Positions 34,444 to 44,017 of a DNA stretch of 64,000 nucleotides are shown piece by piece. Source of the stretch: Streptomyces monashensis (lineage in GTDB: Bacteria; Actinomycetota; Actinomycetes; Streptomycetales; Streptomycetaceae); contig NZ_MLYO01000055.1 of NCBI RefSeq assembly GCF_001866665.1, forward strand, positions 62,001 to 126,000. Reading direction: 5' to 3'. How positions within the stretch are numbered: position 1 is the stretch's first letter; each line of letters begins with the position of its first letter. The translations under genes and the position numbers were made by a program. The notes beneath the pieces are model-generated. The model had not been told where the DNA came from. It was given only the letters and a program-made list of their open reading frames with translations, and did not search any database.

Positions 34444-37400
34444 ATGCCCGCCCGTATCACCGATCCCGAGCAGCTCAAGGAGCTCCTCGGCATCCCGTTC
34501 ACCCCGGAGCAGACGGCCTGCATCACCGCGCCGCCCGCCCCGCAGGTGATCGTGGCCGGAGCCGGGTCGGGCAAGACCACCGTGATGGCCGCGCGCGTGG
34601 TCTGGCTGGTCGGCACCGGACAGGTCGCCCCCGAACAGGTCCTCGGCCTGACCTTCACCAACAAGGCCGCCGGTGAGCTGGCCGAACGCGTCCGCAAGGC
34701 GCTGATCAAGGCCGGCGTCACCGACCCCGACGTCATCGATCCGGACAACCCGCCGGGCGAGCCGGTGATCTCCACGTACCACGCCTTCGCCGGCCGGCTG
34801 CTGACCGACCACGGCCTGCGCATCGGCCTGGAGCCCGCCTCCCGGCTGCTCGCCGACGCCACCCGCTACCAGCTCGCCGCGCGCGTGCTGCGCGAGGCCC
34901 CCGGCCCCTACCCCGCCCTGACCCGCTCGTTCGCCGACCTCGTCAGCGATCTGCTCGCCCTCGACTCCGAACTCGCCGAACACCTCGTCGGCCCCGAGGA
35001 GCTGCGCGCCTGGGACTCCGACCTGCTGCACACCCTCCGGAGCGCCAAGCTCACCAACGCCGACCTGCGCAAGGTCCCCGAGACCGCCGCCGCCCGCCGG
35101 GAACTCGCCGACCTCGTGCAGCGCTACCGGGCCGCCAAACGCGCCCGCGACCTGCTCGACTTCGGCGACCAGATCGCCCTGTCCGCCCGCCTCGCGCGCG
35201 TGCCCGAGGTGGGCCGCCTCCTGCGCGAGGAGTTCCGCATGGTGCTCCTGGACGAGTACCAGGACACCTCCGTGGCCCAGCGCGTCCTGCTGGCGGGCCT
35301 GTTCGGCGGCGGCACCGGCCACCCGGTCACCGCCGTCGGCGACCCCTGCCAGGCCATCTACGGCTGGCGCGGCGCCTCCGTCGCCAACCTCGACGACTTC
35401 CCCGCGCACTTCGCCCGGGCCGACGGCCGCCCCGCCACCCGGCAGGCGCTCAGCGAGAACCGCCGCAGCGGCGGTCGCCTCCTCGACCTCGCCAACGGCC
35501 TCGCCGAACCCCTGCGCGCCCTGCACGCGGGCGTGGAGGCCCTGCGCCCCGCCCCCGGCGCGGAGCACGACGGCACGGTCCGCTGCGCCCTGCTGCGCAC
35601 CCACGCCGAGGAGATCGACTGGCTCGCCGACTCGATCGCCCACCTCGTGCGCACGGGCACGGCGCCCGGCGAGATCGCCGTCCTGTGCCGTACGGCGACC
35701 GACTTCGCCGAGATCCAGGGCGCTCTCGTGGCCCGCGACATCCCCGTCGAGGTCGTCGGCCTGTCCGGGCTGCTGCACCTGCCCGAGGTCGCCGACCTCG
35801 TCGCCGTCTGCGAGGTGCTCCAGGACCCCGGCGCCAACGCCTCCCTGGTGCGCCTGCTGACCGGCCCGCGCTGGCGCATCGGCCCCCGCGACCTCGCCCT
35901 GCTGGGCCGCCGTGCCCGGCTGCTGGTCGCCCACGCGCGAGTGGGCGACACCGACGACCCGGACCGCCGGCTCGCCGCGGCCGTCGAGGGGATCGACCCG
36001 TCCGAGGTGATATCGCTCGCCGACGCCCTCGACACCTTCCTGGAGACGCCGGCGGAGGGCGTCTTCGACGACGGCGCCGACGACGGACTGCCGTTCTCCG
36101 CGGACGCGCGCGTGCGCTTCGCTCGCCTCGCGGCCGAGCTGCGCGACCTGCGCCGCTCCTTGTCCGACCCGCTGATGGACGTCCTGCACCGCGTCCTCGC
36201 CGTCACCGGCCTGGAGGTGGAGCTGTCCGCGTCACCGCACGCCCTGGCCGCCCGCCGCCGCGAGACCCTGTCCAACTTCCTCGACGTCGCCGCCTCCTTC
36301 GCGGCGGGCGATGGCGAGGCGACCCTGCTCGCCTTCCTCGGCTTCCTGCGCACCGCCGCGCAGTACGAGAAAGGCCTCGACAACGCCCTGCCCGGCGGCG
36401 AGAACACCGTCAAGGTGCTCACCGCCCACAAGTCCAAGGGCCTGGAGTGGGACGTCGTGGCCGTCCCGGGACTGGTCGAGGGCACGTTCCCGAGCGCCCA
36501 GGGCCGCGAGAAGTGGACGGCGCAGGCCAAGGTCGTGCCGCACGCCCTGCGTGGCGACGCCGACACCCTGCCGGACGCGGACAGCTGGGACTCGCGCGGC
36601 ATGAAGGCCTTCCACGAGGCCATGAAGGACCACCAGCACACCGAGGAGCTCCGCCTCGGCTACGTCACCTTCACCCGCCCCCGCTTCCTCCTGCTCGGCT
36701 CCGGCCACTGGTGGGGCCCCAGCCAGAAGAAACCGCGCGGCCCCTCCGGCTTCCTCCAGGCCCTGTACGACCACTGCGCCGCCGGACACGGCGAGATCGA
36801 GCAGTGGGCGGACGAGCCCGCCGAGGACGAGCAGAACCCGGCCCTGCACGCGGCGCGTGCCGACCAGGCGTGGCCGCTCCCGCTGGACGCCGCCGCCCTG
36901 ACCCGCCGCCGCGCGGCCGCCGAGACCGTCCTCGCGCACCTGGACGGCCTCACTGTCCAGGACACCGGCCGGCCGCCGGCCGTCCACGACCCCGCCGCCT
37001 TCGACGACCCGCAGTGGCCCACACCCCCGGACGAGGACCCCTACGGCGACGAGCCGTACGACGAGCACGAGGCGGACCACCCCTACGACGACCCCTTCGG
37101 CGACTACGACGAAGACCCCTTCAGCGACGAGGAACCGCCGTACGACACGGACGCCCCACCGGTTTCCGCATCCCTGGAGGACACGGAGGACCCGGTCGGC
37201 CCGAGTACCCGGCCCCTCGTCCCCCACCAGCCACCCCCGCCGCACCCCCGCCCCGCCGAGCCGCGCCCACGCCTCACCCCGGAGGAGGAGCGCGCCGTCG
37301 CCTCCTGGGACCGCGACCTGGACGCGCTCGCCGGCGAGCTGCTGCGCGCCCGCCGGACCGTCACGGACGTCCCTCTGCCCGTCACGCTGACCGCGTCCCA

Positions 37401-37983
37401 GCTGATGCTCCTGGCCGAGGACCCCGACGGGCTCGCGCAGGAGCTCGCGCGCCCCATGCCGCGCCCCCCGCAACCGGCCGCGCGCCGGGGCACCCGGTTC
37501 CACGCCTGGGTCGAGGCCCGCTTCGAAGAGCTGACACTGCCCCTGCTCGAACCGGACGAGCTGCCCGGCAGCGACGCCGAGATCGCCGACGAACAGGACC
37601 TGCAGGCCCTGAAGGACGCCTTCGAGCGCAGCGCCTACGCCCGGCGCACCCCGTACCGCGTCGAGGCCCCCTTCCAGTTCACCCTGGCCGGCCGCGTCGT
37701 ACGCGGTCGGATCGACGCCGTCTACAAGAACGGCGACGGCGACGAGGCGACGTACGAGATCGTCGACTGGAAGACCAGCCGCACCCACGCGGCGGACCCG
37801 CTCCAGCTCGCCGTGTACCGGCTGGCCTGGGCCGAGCAGCAGGGCGTGCCGCCCGCGTCGGTCACGGCCGCCTTCCTGTACGTGCGCAGCGGCGAGGTCG
37901 TACGGCCCACGGGGCTGCCGGACCGGGCCGCCCTGGAACGGCTCCTCACGGAAGACGCCGGAGTGGCACATCAGACAGACTGA
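34444..37983 (+). CDS. adnB: AdnB-like UvrD-family helicase-nuclease
   Basis: An 1179-residue partner of the preceding helicase-nuclease. Walker A GAGSGKTT (about 40-47), Walker B VLLDEYQDTS, GDPCQAIYGWRG, and VLTAHKSKGLEWDVV in the helicase. The C-terminal nuclease carries GRIDAVYK and IVDWKTSR but lacks the cysteine cluster found in AdnA. Between helicase and nuclease is a striking acidic linker (about 850-910, repeated Asp/Glu/Tyr/Pro). ATG start without Shine-Dalgarno; TAGCCT lies 8 bases upstream. In mycobacteria AdnAB is the main DNA end-resecting motor-nuclease. Confidence 0.9.
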   Translation: MPARITDPEQLKELLGIPFTPEQTACITAPPAPQVIVAGAGSGKTTVMAARVVWLVGTGQVAPEQVLGLTFTNKAAGELAERVRKALIKAGVTDPDVIDPDNPPGEPVISTYHAFAGRLLTDHGLRIGLEPASRLLADATRYQLAARVLREAPGPYPALTRSFADLVSDLLALDSELAEHLVGPEELRAWDSDLLHTLRSAKLTNADLRKVPETAAARRELADLVQRYRAAKRARDLLDFGDQIALSARLARVPEVGRLLREEFRMVLLDEYQDTSVAQRVLLAGLFGGGTGHPVTAVGDPCQAIYGWRGASVANLDDFPAHFARADGRPATRQALSENRRSGGRLLDLANGLAEPLRALHAGVEALRPAPGAEHDGTVRCALLRTHAEEIDWLADSIAHLVRTGTAPGEIAVLCRTATDFAEIQGALVARDIPVEVVGLSGLLHLPEVADLVAVCEVLQDPGANASLVRLLTGPRWRIGPRDLALLGRRARLLVAHARVGDTDDPDRRLAAAVEGIDPSEVISLADALDTFLETPAEGVFDDGADDGLPFSADARVRFARLAAELRDLRRSLSDPLMDVLHRVLAVTGLEVELSASPHALAARRRETLSNFLDVAASFAAGDGEATLLAFLGFLRTAAQYEKGLDNALPGGENTVKVLTAHKSKGLEWDVVAVPGLVEGTFPSAQGREKWTAQAKVVPHALRGDADTLPDADSWDSRGMKAFHEAMKDHQHTEELRLGYVTFTRPRFLLLGSGHWWGPSQKKPRGPSGFLQALYDHCAAGHGEIEQWADEPAEDEQNPALHAARADQAWPLPLDAAALTRRRAAAETVLAHLDGLTVQDTGRPPAVHDPAAFDDPQWPTPPDEDPYGDEPYDEHEADHPYDDPFGDYDEDPFSDEEPPYDTDAPPVSASLEDTEDPVGPSTRPLVPHQPPPPHPRPAEPRPRLTPEEERAVASWDRDLDALAGELLRARRTVTDVPLPVTLTASQLMLLAEDPDGLAQELARPMPRPPQPAARRGTRFHAWVEARFEELTLPLLEPDELPGSDAEIADEQDLQALKDAFERSAYARRTPYRVEAPFQFTLAGRVVRGRIDAVYKNGDGDEATYEIVDWKTSRTHAADPLQLAVYRLAWAEQQGVPPASVTAAFLYVRSGEVVRPTGLPDRAALERLLTEDAGVAHQTD

Positions 37984-38036
37984 GTGTGACGAACCGCCCG
38001 CCGGGGATGTCGGTGCGGGCCGATAGGCTCGTGAGC

Positions 38037-39440
38037 ATGAGCCAGACCCCGGACAGCGCCGTCCGCACGTACATCGAGCAGCACCGCGCCGCCTTCCTCG
38101 ACGACCTCGCCGCATGGCTGCGCATCCCCTCCGTGTCGGCCCAGCCCCACCACGCGCCCGATGTACGGCGCAGCGCCGACTGGCTCGCCGAGAAACTCGA
38201 GGAGACCGGCTTCCCGACCGTCGAGGTCTGGCCGACCCCCGGCGCCCCGGCCGTCTTCGCCGAATGGCCCTCGGGCGACCCCGAGGCGCCCACCGTGCTC
38301 GTCTACGGCCACCACGACGTGCAGCCCGCCGCCCGCGAGGACGGCTGGGACAGCGACCCCTTCGAGCCGGTCGTCCGCGGAAACCGGCTCTACGCGCGCG
38401 GGGCCGCTGACGACAAGGGCCAGGTGTTCTTCCACACACTCGGCGTCCGCGCCCACCTCGCCGCCACCGGCCGCACCGCCCCCGCGGTCAACCTGAAGCT
38501 GCTGATCGAGGGCGAGGAGGAGTCCGGCTCCCCGCACCTCCGGGCCCTGGTGGAGGAGTGCGCCGGGCGGCTCGCCGCCGACGCCGTGGTCGTCTCCGAC
38601 ACCGGCATGTGGTCCGAGGACACCCCGACCGTGTGCACGGGCATGCGCGGCCTCGCCGAGTGCGAGATCCGCCTGTACGGCCCGGACCAGGACATCCACT
38701 CCGGCTCCTTCGGCGGCGCCGTACCCAACCCGGCGACCGCGGTCGCGCACCTGGTCGCGGCGCTGCACGACGAGCACGCGCGTGTGGCGATCCCCGGCTT
38801 CTACGACGGCGTCGTCGAGCTGACCGACCGCGAGCGCGAGCTGTTCGCCGAGCTGCCCTTCGACGAGGAGCGCTGGCTGCGCACCGCCAAGTCCCGTGCC
38901 ACCCACGGCGAGGCCGGGCACACCACCCTGGAGCGGATCTGGGCCCGGCCGACCGCCGAGGTCAACGGCATCGGCGGTGGCTACCAGGGCGCGGGCAGCA
39001 AGACGATCATCCCCTCCTCCGCCATGGTGAAGCTGTCGTTCCGGATGGTCGCGGGCCAGCAGCCCGAGCACATCGAGAAGGCCGTACGGGCCTGGGCGGC
39101 CGAGCAGGTGCCCGCCGGAATCCGCTACGAGATCGACTTCGGCCCGGCCACGCGCCCGTGCCTGACCCCGCTCGACCACCCCGCCCTGCAATCCGTGGTC
39201 CGCGCCATGGGCCGCGCCTTCGGGACACCGATCCGCTTCACGCGCGAGGGCGGCTCCGGGCCCGCCACCGACCTCCAGGAAGTCCTCGGCGCCCCCGTGC
39301 TCTTCCTGGGCATCTCCGTCCCCTCCGACGGCTGGCACGCCCCTGACGAGAAGGTCGAGCTGGACCTCCTCCTCAAGGGCGTCGAGACCAGCGCCTATCT
39401 GTGGGGTGACCTGGCCGAGAACTGGCGGCCCACGCCCTGA
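38037..39440 (+). CDS. M20-family dipeptidase
   Basis: A 467-residue zinc peptidase of the M20 (carnosinase/DapE-like) family. Metal ligands can be read as His92 and Asp94 in YGHHDVQP, Asp125/126 in ARGAADDKG, the Glu pair in EGEEESGS (about 158-165), and a late His in PSDGWHAPDE. The dimerisation lid follows DIHSGSFGGAVPNP. Cytoplasmic; hydrolyses dipeptides or N-acyl amino acids. TAGGCT lies 7 bases before the ATG, so a leaderless mRNA is possible; an in-frame GTG two codons earlier is an alternative. Inserted between adnB and nudC, where mycobacteria have a potassium channel gene. Confidence 0.88.
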   Translation: MSQTPDSAVRTYIEQHRAAFLDDLAAWLRIPSVSAQPHHAPDVRRSADWLAEKLEETGFPTVEVWPTPGAPAVFAEWPSGDPEAPTVLVYGHHDVQPAAREDGWDSDPFEPVVRGNRLYARGAADDKGQVFFHTLGVRAHLAATGRTAPAVNLKLLIEGEEESGSPHLRALVEECAGRLAADAVVVSDTGMWSEDTPTVCTGMRGLAECEIRLYGPDQDIHSGSFGGAVPNPATAVAHLVAALHDEHARVAIPGFYDGVVELTDRERELFAELPFDEERWLRTAKSRATHGEAGHTTLERIWARPTAEVNGIGGGYQGAGSKTIIPSSAMVKLSFRMVAGQQPEHIEKAVRAWAAEQVPAGIRYEIDFGPATRPCLTPLDHPALQSVVRAMGRAFGTPIRFTREGGSGPATDLQEVLGAPVLFLGISVPSDGWHAPDEKVELDLLLKGVETSAYLWGDLAENWRPTP

Positions 39441-39594
39441 CCGCACCGGCACCGCACGGGAAGGCACCGCGCGCGGGGCACACTGGAGGGACGCCCCGAC
39501 CGCCCCGCCCACGCCCGGCCCGGTGCCCCACGCCGTACGTCCTGCCGAACCGACCGCCGAACGAACCGCTGTACTGGGGGAGTTGGAAGCACCC

Positions 39595-40539
39595 GTGACC
39601 ACCTGGACCGACGACACAGCCGACCGACCCATCTCGCTGACCGCCCCGAGCGGCATCGACCGCGCCGCCCACCACCGGCTCGACGAAGCCTGGCTCGCGG
39701 CGGCGTGGAGCCACCCCACGACCCGCTGCTTCGTGGTCTCCGGCGGCCAGGTGCTCATCGACGAGACCCCGGACGGCCGGACCGAACTCGTCATGACACC
39801 GTCCTTCGAGGCCCCGCTCACCGAGGCCCACCGCTATTTCCTCGGCACCGACGAGGACGGCGTCAGCTACTTCGCACTCCAGAAGGACGCTCTGCCCGGC
39901 CGCATCGACCAGTCGGCGCGCCCCGCCGGCCTGCGCGAGGCGGGCCTGCTCCTGTCGCCGCGCGACGCCGGACTCATGGTGCACGCCGTCGGCCTGGAGA
40001 ACTGGCAGCGCACCCACCGCTTCTGCTCCCGCTGCGGCGAGCGCACGGTGATCGCCGCCGCCGGCCACATCCGCCGCTGCCAGGCCTGCGGAGCCGAGCA
40101 CTACCCGCGCACCGACCCGGCCGTGATCATGGCCGTGACCGACGCCGACGACCGCATCCTGCTCGGCCGCCAGGTCCACTGGCCCGAGGGCCGCTTCTCC
40201 ACACTCGCCGGTTTCGTCGAGCCCGGCGAGTCCATCGAACAGGCGGTGCGCCGCGAGGTGTCCGAGGAGGTCGGCGTCACCGTCGGCTCCGTGGAGTACG
40301 TGGCCAGCCAGCCCTGGCCCTTCCCCTCCAGCCTGATGCTCGGCTTCATGGCCCGCGCCACGTCCATCGAGATCGACGTCGACGGGGACGAGATCCACGA
40401 GGCCCGCTGGTTCTCCCGCGAGGAGCTGCACGACGCCTTCGAGTCCGGCGAGGTCATGCCGCCCTACGGCATCTCCATCGCGGCCCGCCTGATCGAGATG
40501 TGGTACGGCAAGCCGCTGCCGACACGCAGCTTCGTCTGA
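39595..40539 (+). CDS. nudC: NAD(+) diphosphatase NudC
   Basis: A 314-residue Nudix hydrolase that cleaves NADH/NAD to NMN and AMP and, in other bacteria, removes NAD caps from RNA. Zinc ribbon cysteines 144, 147, 162 and 165; Nudix box from GFVEPGESIEQAVRREVSEEVG (206-227); and the NudC hallmark SQPWPFPSS (238-246). GTG start, GGAAG upstream. Position between adnB and mycoredoxin is conserved in actinobacteria. Confidence 0.93.
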   Translation: MTTWTDDTADRPISLTAPSGIDRAAHHRLDEAWLAAAWSHPTTRCFVVSGGQVLIDETPDGRTELVMTPSFEAPLTEAHRYFLGTDEDGVSYFALQKDALPGRIDQSARPAGLREAGLLLSPRDAGLMVHAVGLENWQRTHRFCSRCGERTVIAAAGHIRRCQACGAEHYPRTDPAVIMAVTDADDRILLGRQVHWPEGRFSTLAGFVEPGESIEQAVRREVSEEVGVTVGSVEYVASQPWPFPSSLMLGFMARATSIEIDVDGDEIHEARWFSREELHDAFESGEVMPPYGISIAARLIEMWYGKPLPTRSFV

Positions 40540-40549
40540 GGCCGCGTCC

Positions 40550-41163
40550 CGAGTGGCGGGCGATCCGTACCGGAACCACAACGCCCACCACCACCGGGCT
40601 GTGCCGGCTACCGTCCCGGACGGCTGCCGCACGGCCCTGGACGTGGGCCGCGGAGACGGCCCCCTGGCGCGCAAGCTCGCCGCCCGCACCCGGACGGTGA
40701 CGGCGTGGACCGCTCACCGGAGATGATCCGGCGGGCACCCGCCCGGCAGCCCCGGAACGTCACCTTCGTGCAGGCCGACCACCTGGACAGCGCCGCGCTG
40801 CCCCAGGCGCCAACGCGTTCGTCAGCGCGGTCGCGGTCGCGCACCACACCCGTTTCGACGACTCCATCGGTGCCCTGACCCGGCTGGTCGCGCCCGCCGG
40901 CCGACACGTCGTGGTCGGGCCGGCCCGCAACAAGACCCCGCCCGACCAGGCGATCAGCGCCTGCGGGCAGCCCGCCGGCCTCGCCCATGCGCGCGTGCAC
41001 GGCGGCAAGCGCGGCCCGGCGGTCATGCCCATGGAAGACCGCCCGTGCACTGGGGCGAGGTCCGCGAGGCGGCCCACCGCCTGCTGCCCGGCCGCCGCCA
41101 TCCACCCCGGATGCTGTGGCGCTGCACCGCGGTCCGGGACAGAGCACGGAAGGGCGGCCCCTG
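40550..41163 (+). pseudogene. Decayed SAM-dependent methyltransferase
   Basis: A class I methyltransferase broken by several frameshifts. Pieces in different frames on the plus strand read ALDVGRGDGPLARKLAAR (motif I, with Arg in place of the usual Cys in DVGCGDG), then MIRRAPARQPRNVTFVQADHLDSAALP, then FVSAVAVAHHTRFDDSIGALTRLVAP and HVVVGPARNKTP, then WGEVREAAHRLLPGRRH. Together they cover a normal protein of about 200 residues in order. No single frame spans more than a third of it. It lies between nudC and the convergent mycoredoxin gene. Confidence 0.8.
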
Positions 41164-41189
41164 ACGCTCAGAGGCCGCCCTGCCGTGCT
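41143..41189. terminator. Terminator hairpin after mycoredoxin gene
   Basis: Stem of 16 pairs with one mismatch (AGCACGGAAGGGCGGCC against GGCCGCCCTGCCGTGCT) and a 13-base loop, downstream of the minus-strand mycoredoxin gene and at the end of the decayed methyltransferase. Confidence 0.7.
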
Positions 41190-41212
41190 CACCGCGGAAA
41201 ACCCGCGGAGCG

Positions 41213-41455
41213 TCACGCGCCGATCTTCTGCTTCACCTGGGCCAGCGACGGGTTCGTCAGCGTGCTGCCGTCGCCGAAGAGCACGGTCGGGACCGTCTGG
41301 TTTCCGCCGTTCGCCTTCTCCACGAACGCCGCGGACTCGGGGTCCTGCTCGATGTTGATCTCGGTGTAGGCGATGCCTTCCCGCTCCAGCTGCTTCTTCA
41401 GCCGCTGGCAGTAGCCGCACCAAGTCGTGCTGTACATCGTCACAGTGCCCTGCAT
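41213..41455 (-). CDS. mrx1: Mycoredoxin (glutaredoxin-like)
   Basis: An 80-residue thioredoxin-fold oxidoreductase. Active site Cys13-Gly-Tyr-Cys16 and the cis-Pro segment TVPTVLF. In actinobacteria mycoredoxin-1 reduces mycothiol mixed disulfides; the position beside uvrD2 and whiB7 is the same as mycobacterial Rv3198A. The ATG (MQGTVTMYS) has GAGGAG 10 bases upstream. It diverges from uvrD2, sharing an intergenic region that contains two DnaA boxes. Confidence 0.9.
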   Translation of the reverse strand: MQGTVTMYSTTWCGYCQRLKKQLEREGIAYTEINIEQDPESAAFVEKANGGNQTVPTVLFGDGSTLTNPSLAQVKQKIGA

Positions 41456-41555
41456 GTCTCTCGCGCTCCTCAGGCAGCTCGGAAAACGTCGTCCGCTGGA
41501 GAACGTACGCGAAAGGCCCGCCATTCCCGCCCGGGGTATGTGCCTTCTCACCCGG

Positions 41556-41564
41556 TTGTCCACA
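41556..41564 (+). promoter_or_regulatory. DnaA box TTGTCCACA
   Basis: Exact match to the preferred Streptomyces DnaA 9-mer, in the divergent mrx1/uvrD2 intergenic region. It forms an inverted pair with the box at 41611. Confidence 0.6.
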
Positions 41565-41610
41565 GGACGCTGTGACGCCTGCCGCATTAGTACGACGAAA
41601 GAGGCCCGCC

Positions 41611-41619
41611 TGTGGACAA
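41611..41619 (-). promoter_or_regulatory. DnaA box, inverted copy
   Basis: TGTGGACAA, the exact reverse complement of the box at 41556, 46 bases away and 40 bases before the uvrD2 start codon. Confidence 0.6.
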
Positions 41620-41658
41620 CCGCCACGGCAGCCCCGGACGACCTGGCAGCATTGCGGT

Positions 41659-43854
41659 GTGACAGCAGCAACGCACTCCACCCTCTTCCCGCAGGTACCG
41701 GACTCTGCCGACGCGGTGCTCGAAGGGCTCGACCCCGAGCAGCGCGCGGTGGCCACCGCGCTGCGCGGCCCGGTGTGCGTCCTGGCCGGAGCGGGCACGG
41801 GCAAAACCCGGGCGATCACCCACCGCATCGCCTACGGGGTGCGCGCCGGGATCCTGCAACCCTCCACCGTGCTCGCCGTCACCTTCACCAACCGCGCCGC
41901 CGGAGAGATGCGCGGCCGGCTGCGCCAGCTCGGCGCCCACGGCGTCCAGGCCCGCACCTTCCACTCCGCAGCACTGCGCCAGCTCCAGTACTTCTGGCCG
42001 AAAGCGATCGGTGGCGGCATGCCCCGACTGGTCGACCGCAAGATCCAGCTCGTCGCTGACGCGGCCGCCGCCTGCGGCACCCGGCTCGACCGCGGCGAGC
42101 TGCGCGACGTGACCGCCGAGATCGAATGGTCCAAGGTCACCCAGACCGTCCCCGCCGACTACCCGTACGCGGCCGCGAAGGCCGGCCGCGAGGCCCCCCG
42201 CGCGCCCGCCGAGATCGCCCACCTCTACGCGGCCTACGAGAACCTCAAACGCGACCGTGCGGTGATCGACTTCGAGGACGTCCTGCTGCTGACCGTCGCC
42301 ATCCTCCAGGACCGGCACGACATCGCCGAACAGGTCCGCGCGCAGTACCAGCACTTCGTCGTCGACGAATACCAGGACGTCAGCCCGCTCCAGCAGCGAC
42401 TGCTGGAGCTGTGGCTCGGCGACCGCGACAACCTGTGCGTGGTCGGCGACGCCAGCCAGACCATCTACTCGTTCACGGGAGCAACCCCGGACCACCTCCT
42501 GGACTTCCGCACCAGACACCCGGGCGCCACCGTCGTGAAGCTCGTCCGTGACTACCGCTCCTCACCCCAGGTCGTCCGCCTCGCCAACGGCCTGCTCGCC
42601 CAGGCCCACGGCCGCGCCGCCGACCACCGGCTGGAACTGGTCTCCCAGCGCGCCCCCGGCCCCGAACCCGTCCACACCGAGTACACCGACGAGCCCGCCG
42701 AGGCCGAAGGCGCAGCCCACCGCATCCGCGAGTTGATCGACGCCGGTGTCCCGGCCGCCGAGATCGCCGTCCTGTTCCGTACGAACGCCCAGTCCGAGAC
42801 CTACGAACAGGCCCTCGCCGACGCCGGCGTGCCCTACCAACTGCGCGGCGCCGAGCGCTTCTTCGACCGCCCCGAGGTCCGCAAGGCCGGTATCGCCCTG
42901 CGTGGCGCGGCCCGCTTCGGCGGCAACGACTCCCTGCTGGACGACGCCGTCGACCTGCCCTCCCAGGTGCGTGCCGTGCTCTCCGGCGAAGGCTGGGCCA
43001 ACGAGCCGCCCGCCGGCTCCGGCGCCGTCAGAGAGCGCTGGGAGTCCCTGGCCGCCCTCGTCAACCTCGCGCACGACCTCGCGGCCGGCAACCCGAAAGC
43101 CACCCTCGCCGACTTCGTGGCCGAACTGGACGAGCGGGCGAACGCCCAGCACGCCCCCACCGTCCAGGGCGTCACCCTCGCGTCCCTGCACGCCGCCAAG
43201 GGCCTGGAATGGGACGTCGTCTTCCTGGTCGGCGTCGCCGAAGGCATGCTGCCCATCACCTACGCCAAGACCGACGAGCAGATCGAGGAGGAACGCCGGC
43301 TCCTCTACGTCGGCGTCACCCGCGCGCGGGAACGGCTCCACGTCTCCTGGGCCCTGTCCCGCTCGCCCGGCGGACGCCCCAACCGCAGAGCCAGCCGCTT
43401 CCTCGACGGCCTGCGCCCCGGCACCACGCCCACGGCCGGGCGCGCCGGCACAACTTCCGGCGCAGGCGTCGAACGCGGCACCGGCCGCGACATCCCCGCC
43501 GTACCCCGGCGCGCCCAGCGCAGCCCCGCGCGCTGCCGGGTCTGCGGGCGGACACTCACCGACGCGGGCGAGATGAAGCTGATGCGCTGCGAGGAGTGCC
43601 CCTCGGACATGGACGAAGGCCTCTACGAACGCCTCCGCGAGTGGCGGACGGTGCAGGCCGAGCGCAGCGGACAGCCGGACTTCTGCGTCTTCACCGACCG
43701 CACCCTCGTGGCCATCGCCGAGGCACGGCCGGAGAACTCCGCCGAACTGTCCCGCATCCCGGGCGTCCTCAGCCGCAAGCTACGCAGCTACGGTGACGAA
43801 GTTCTGGCCATCTGCGCAGGTCAGGACGTCAACGAAGGCGACAGCGACGACTGA
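41659..43854 (+). CDS. uvrD2: ATP-dependent DNA helicase UvrD2
   Basis: A 731-residue superfamily 1 helicase. Walker A GAGTGKTR (about 41-48), Walker B VVDEYQDVS, GDASQTIYSFTG, LHAAKGLEWDVVF and VGVTRARERL. The C-terminal part has the UvrD2 features: a four-cysteine motif (CRVCG...CEECP) and an HRDC domain starting DFCVFTDRTLVAIAE (about 675-725). GTG start giving MTAATHSTLFPQ. Unwinds 3'-tailed DNA in repair. Just upstream of the wblC leader. Confidence 0.92.
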   Translation: MTAATHSTLFPQVPDSADAVLEGLDPEQRAVATALRGPVCVLAGAGTGKTRAITHRIAYGVRAGILQPSTVLAVTFTNRAAGEMRGRLRQLGAHGVQARTFHSAALRQLQYFWPKAIGGGMPRLVDRKIQLVADAAAACGTRLDRGELRDVTAEIEWSKVTQTVPADYPYAAAKAGREAPRAPAEIAHLYAAYENLKRDRAVIDFEDVLLLTVAILQDRHDIAEQVRAQYQHFVVDEYQDVSPLQQRLLELWLGDRDNLCVVGDASQTIYSFTGATPDHLLDFRTRHPGATVVKLVRDYRSSPQVVRLANGLLAQAHGRAADHRLELVSQRAPGPEPVHTEYTDEPAEAEGAAHRIRELIDAGVPAAEIAVLFRTNAQSETYEQALADAGVPYQLRGAERFFDRPEVRKAGIALRGAARFGGNDSLLDDAVDLPSQVRAVLSGEGWANEPPAGSGAVRERWESLAALVNLAHDLAAGNPKATLADFVAELDERANAQHAPTVQGVTLASLHAAKGLEWDVVFLVGVAEGMLPITYAKTDEQIEEERRLLYVGVTRARERLHVSWALSRSPGGRPNRRASRFLDGLRPGTTPTAGRAGTTSGAGVERGTGRDIPAVPRRAQRSPARCRVCGRTLTDAGEMKLMRCEECPSDMDEGLYERLREWRTVQAERSGQPDFCVFTDRTLVAIAEARPENSAELSRIPGVLSRKLRSYGDEVLAICAGQDVNEGDSDD

Positions 43855-43877
43855 TACGAACTCGTCGAAAAAATAGT

Positions 43878-43907
43878 TTGCGCATGCCCCGGCAATCCCC
43901 ATAGGTT
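43878..43907 (+). promoter_or_regulatory. wblC promoter with AT-rich WblC-type upstream element
   Basis: TTGCGC at 43878-43883, 18-base spacer, TAGGTT at 43902-43907. An AT-rich run (GAAAAAATAG) sits directly upstream of the -35. Family knowledge: WhiB7/WblC binds AT-rich DNA just upstream of the -35 through its AT-hook and activates its own promoter; this layout fits autoregulation. Confidence 0.7.
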
Positions 43908-44017
43908 CTAGGCACGGAAGCTGCGGCCTTCTCGAAGGCCCGCCTCCGTGATGTACTTGCATATCCGAACGGACTGGCTCACCCCAGTCCCCAAGACGCC
44001 GAGAGGAGGCGAGTCCA

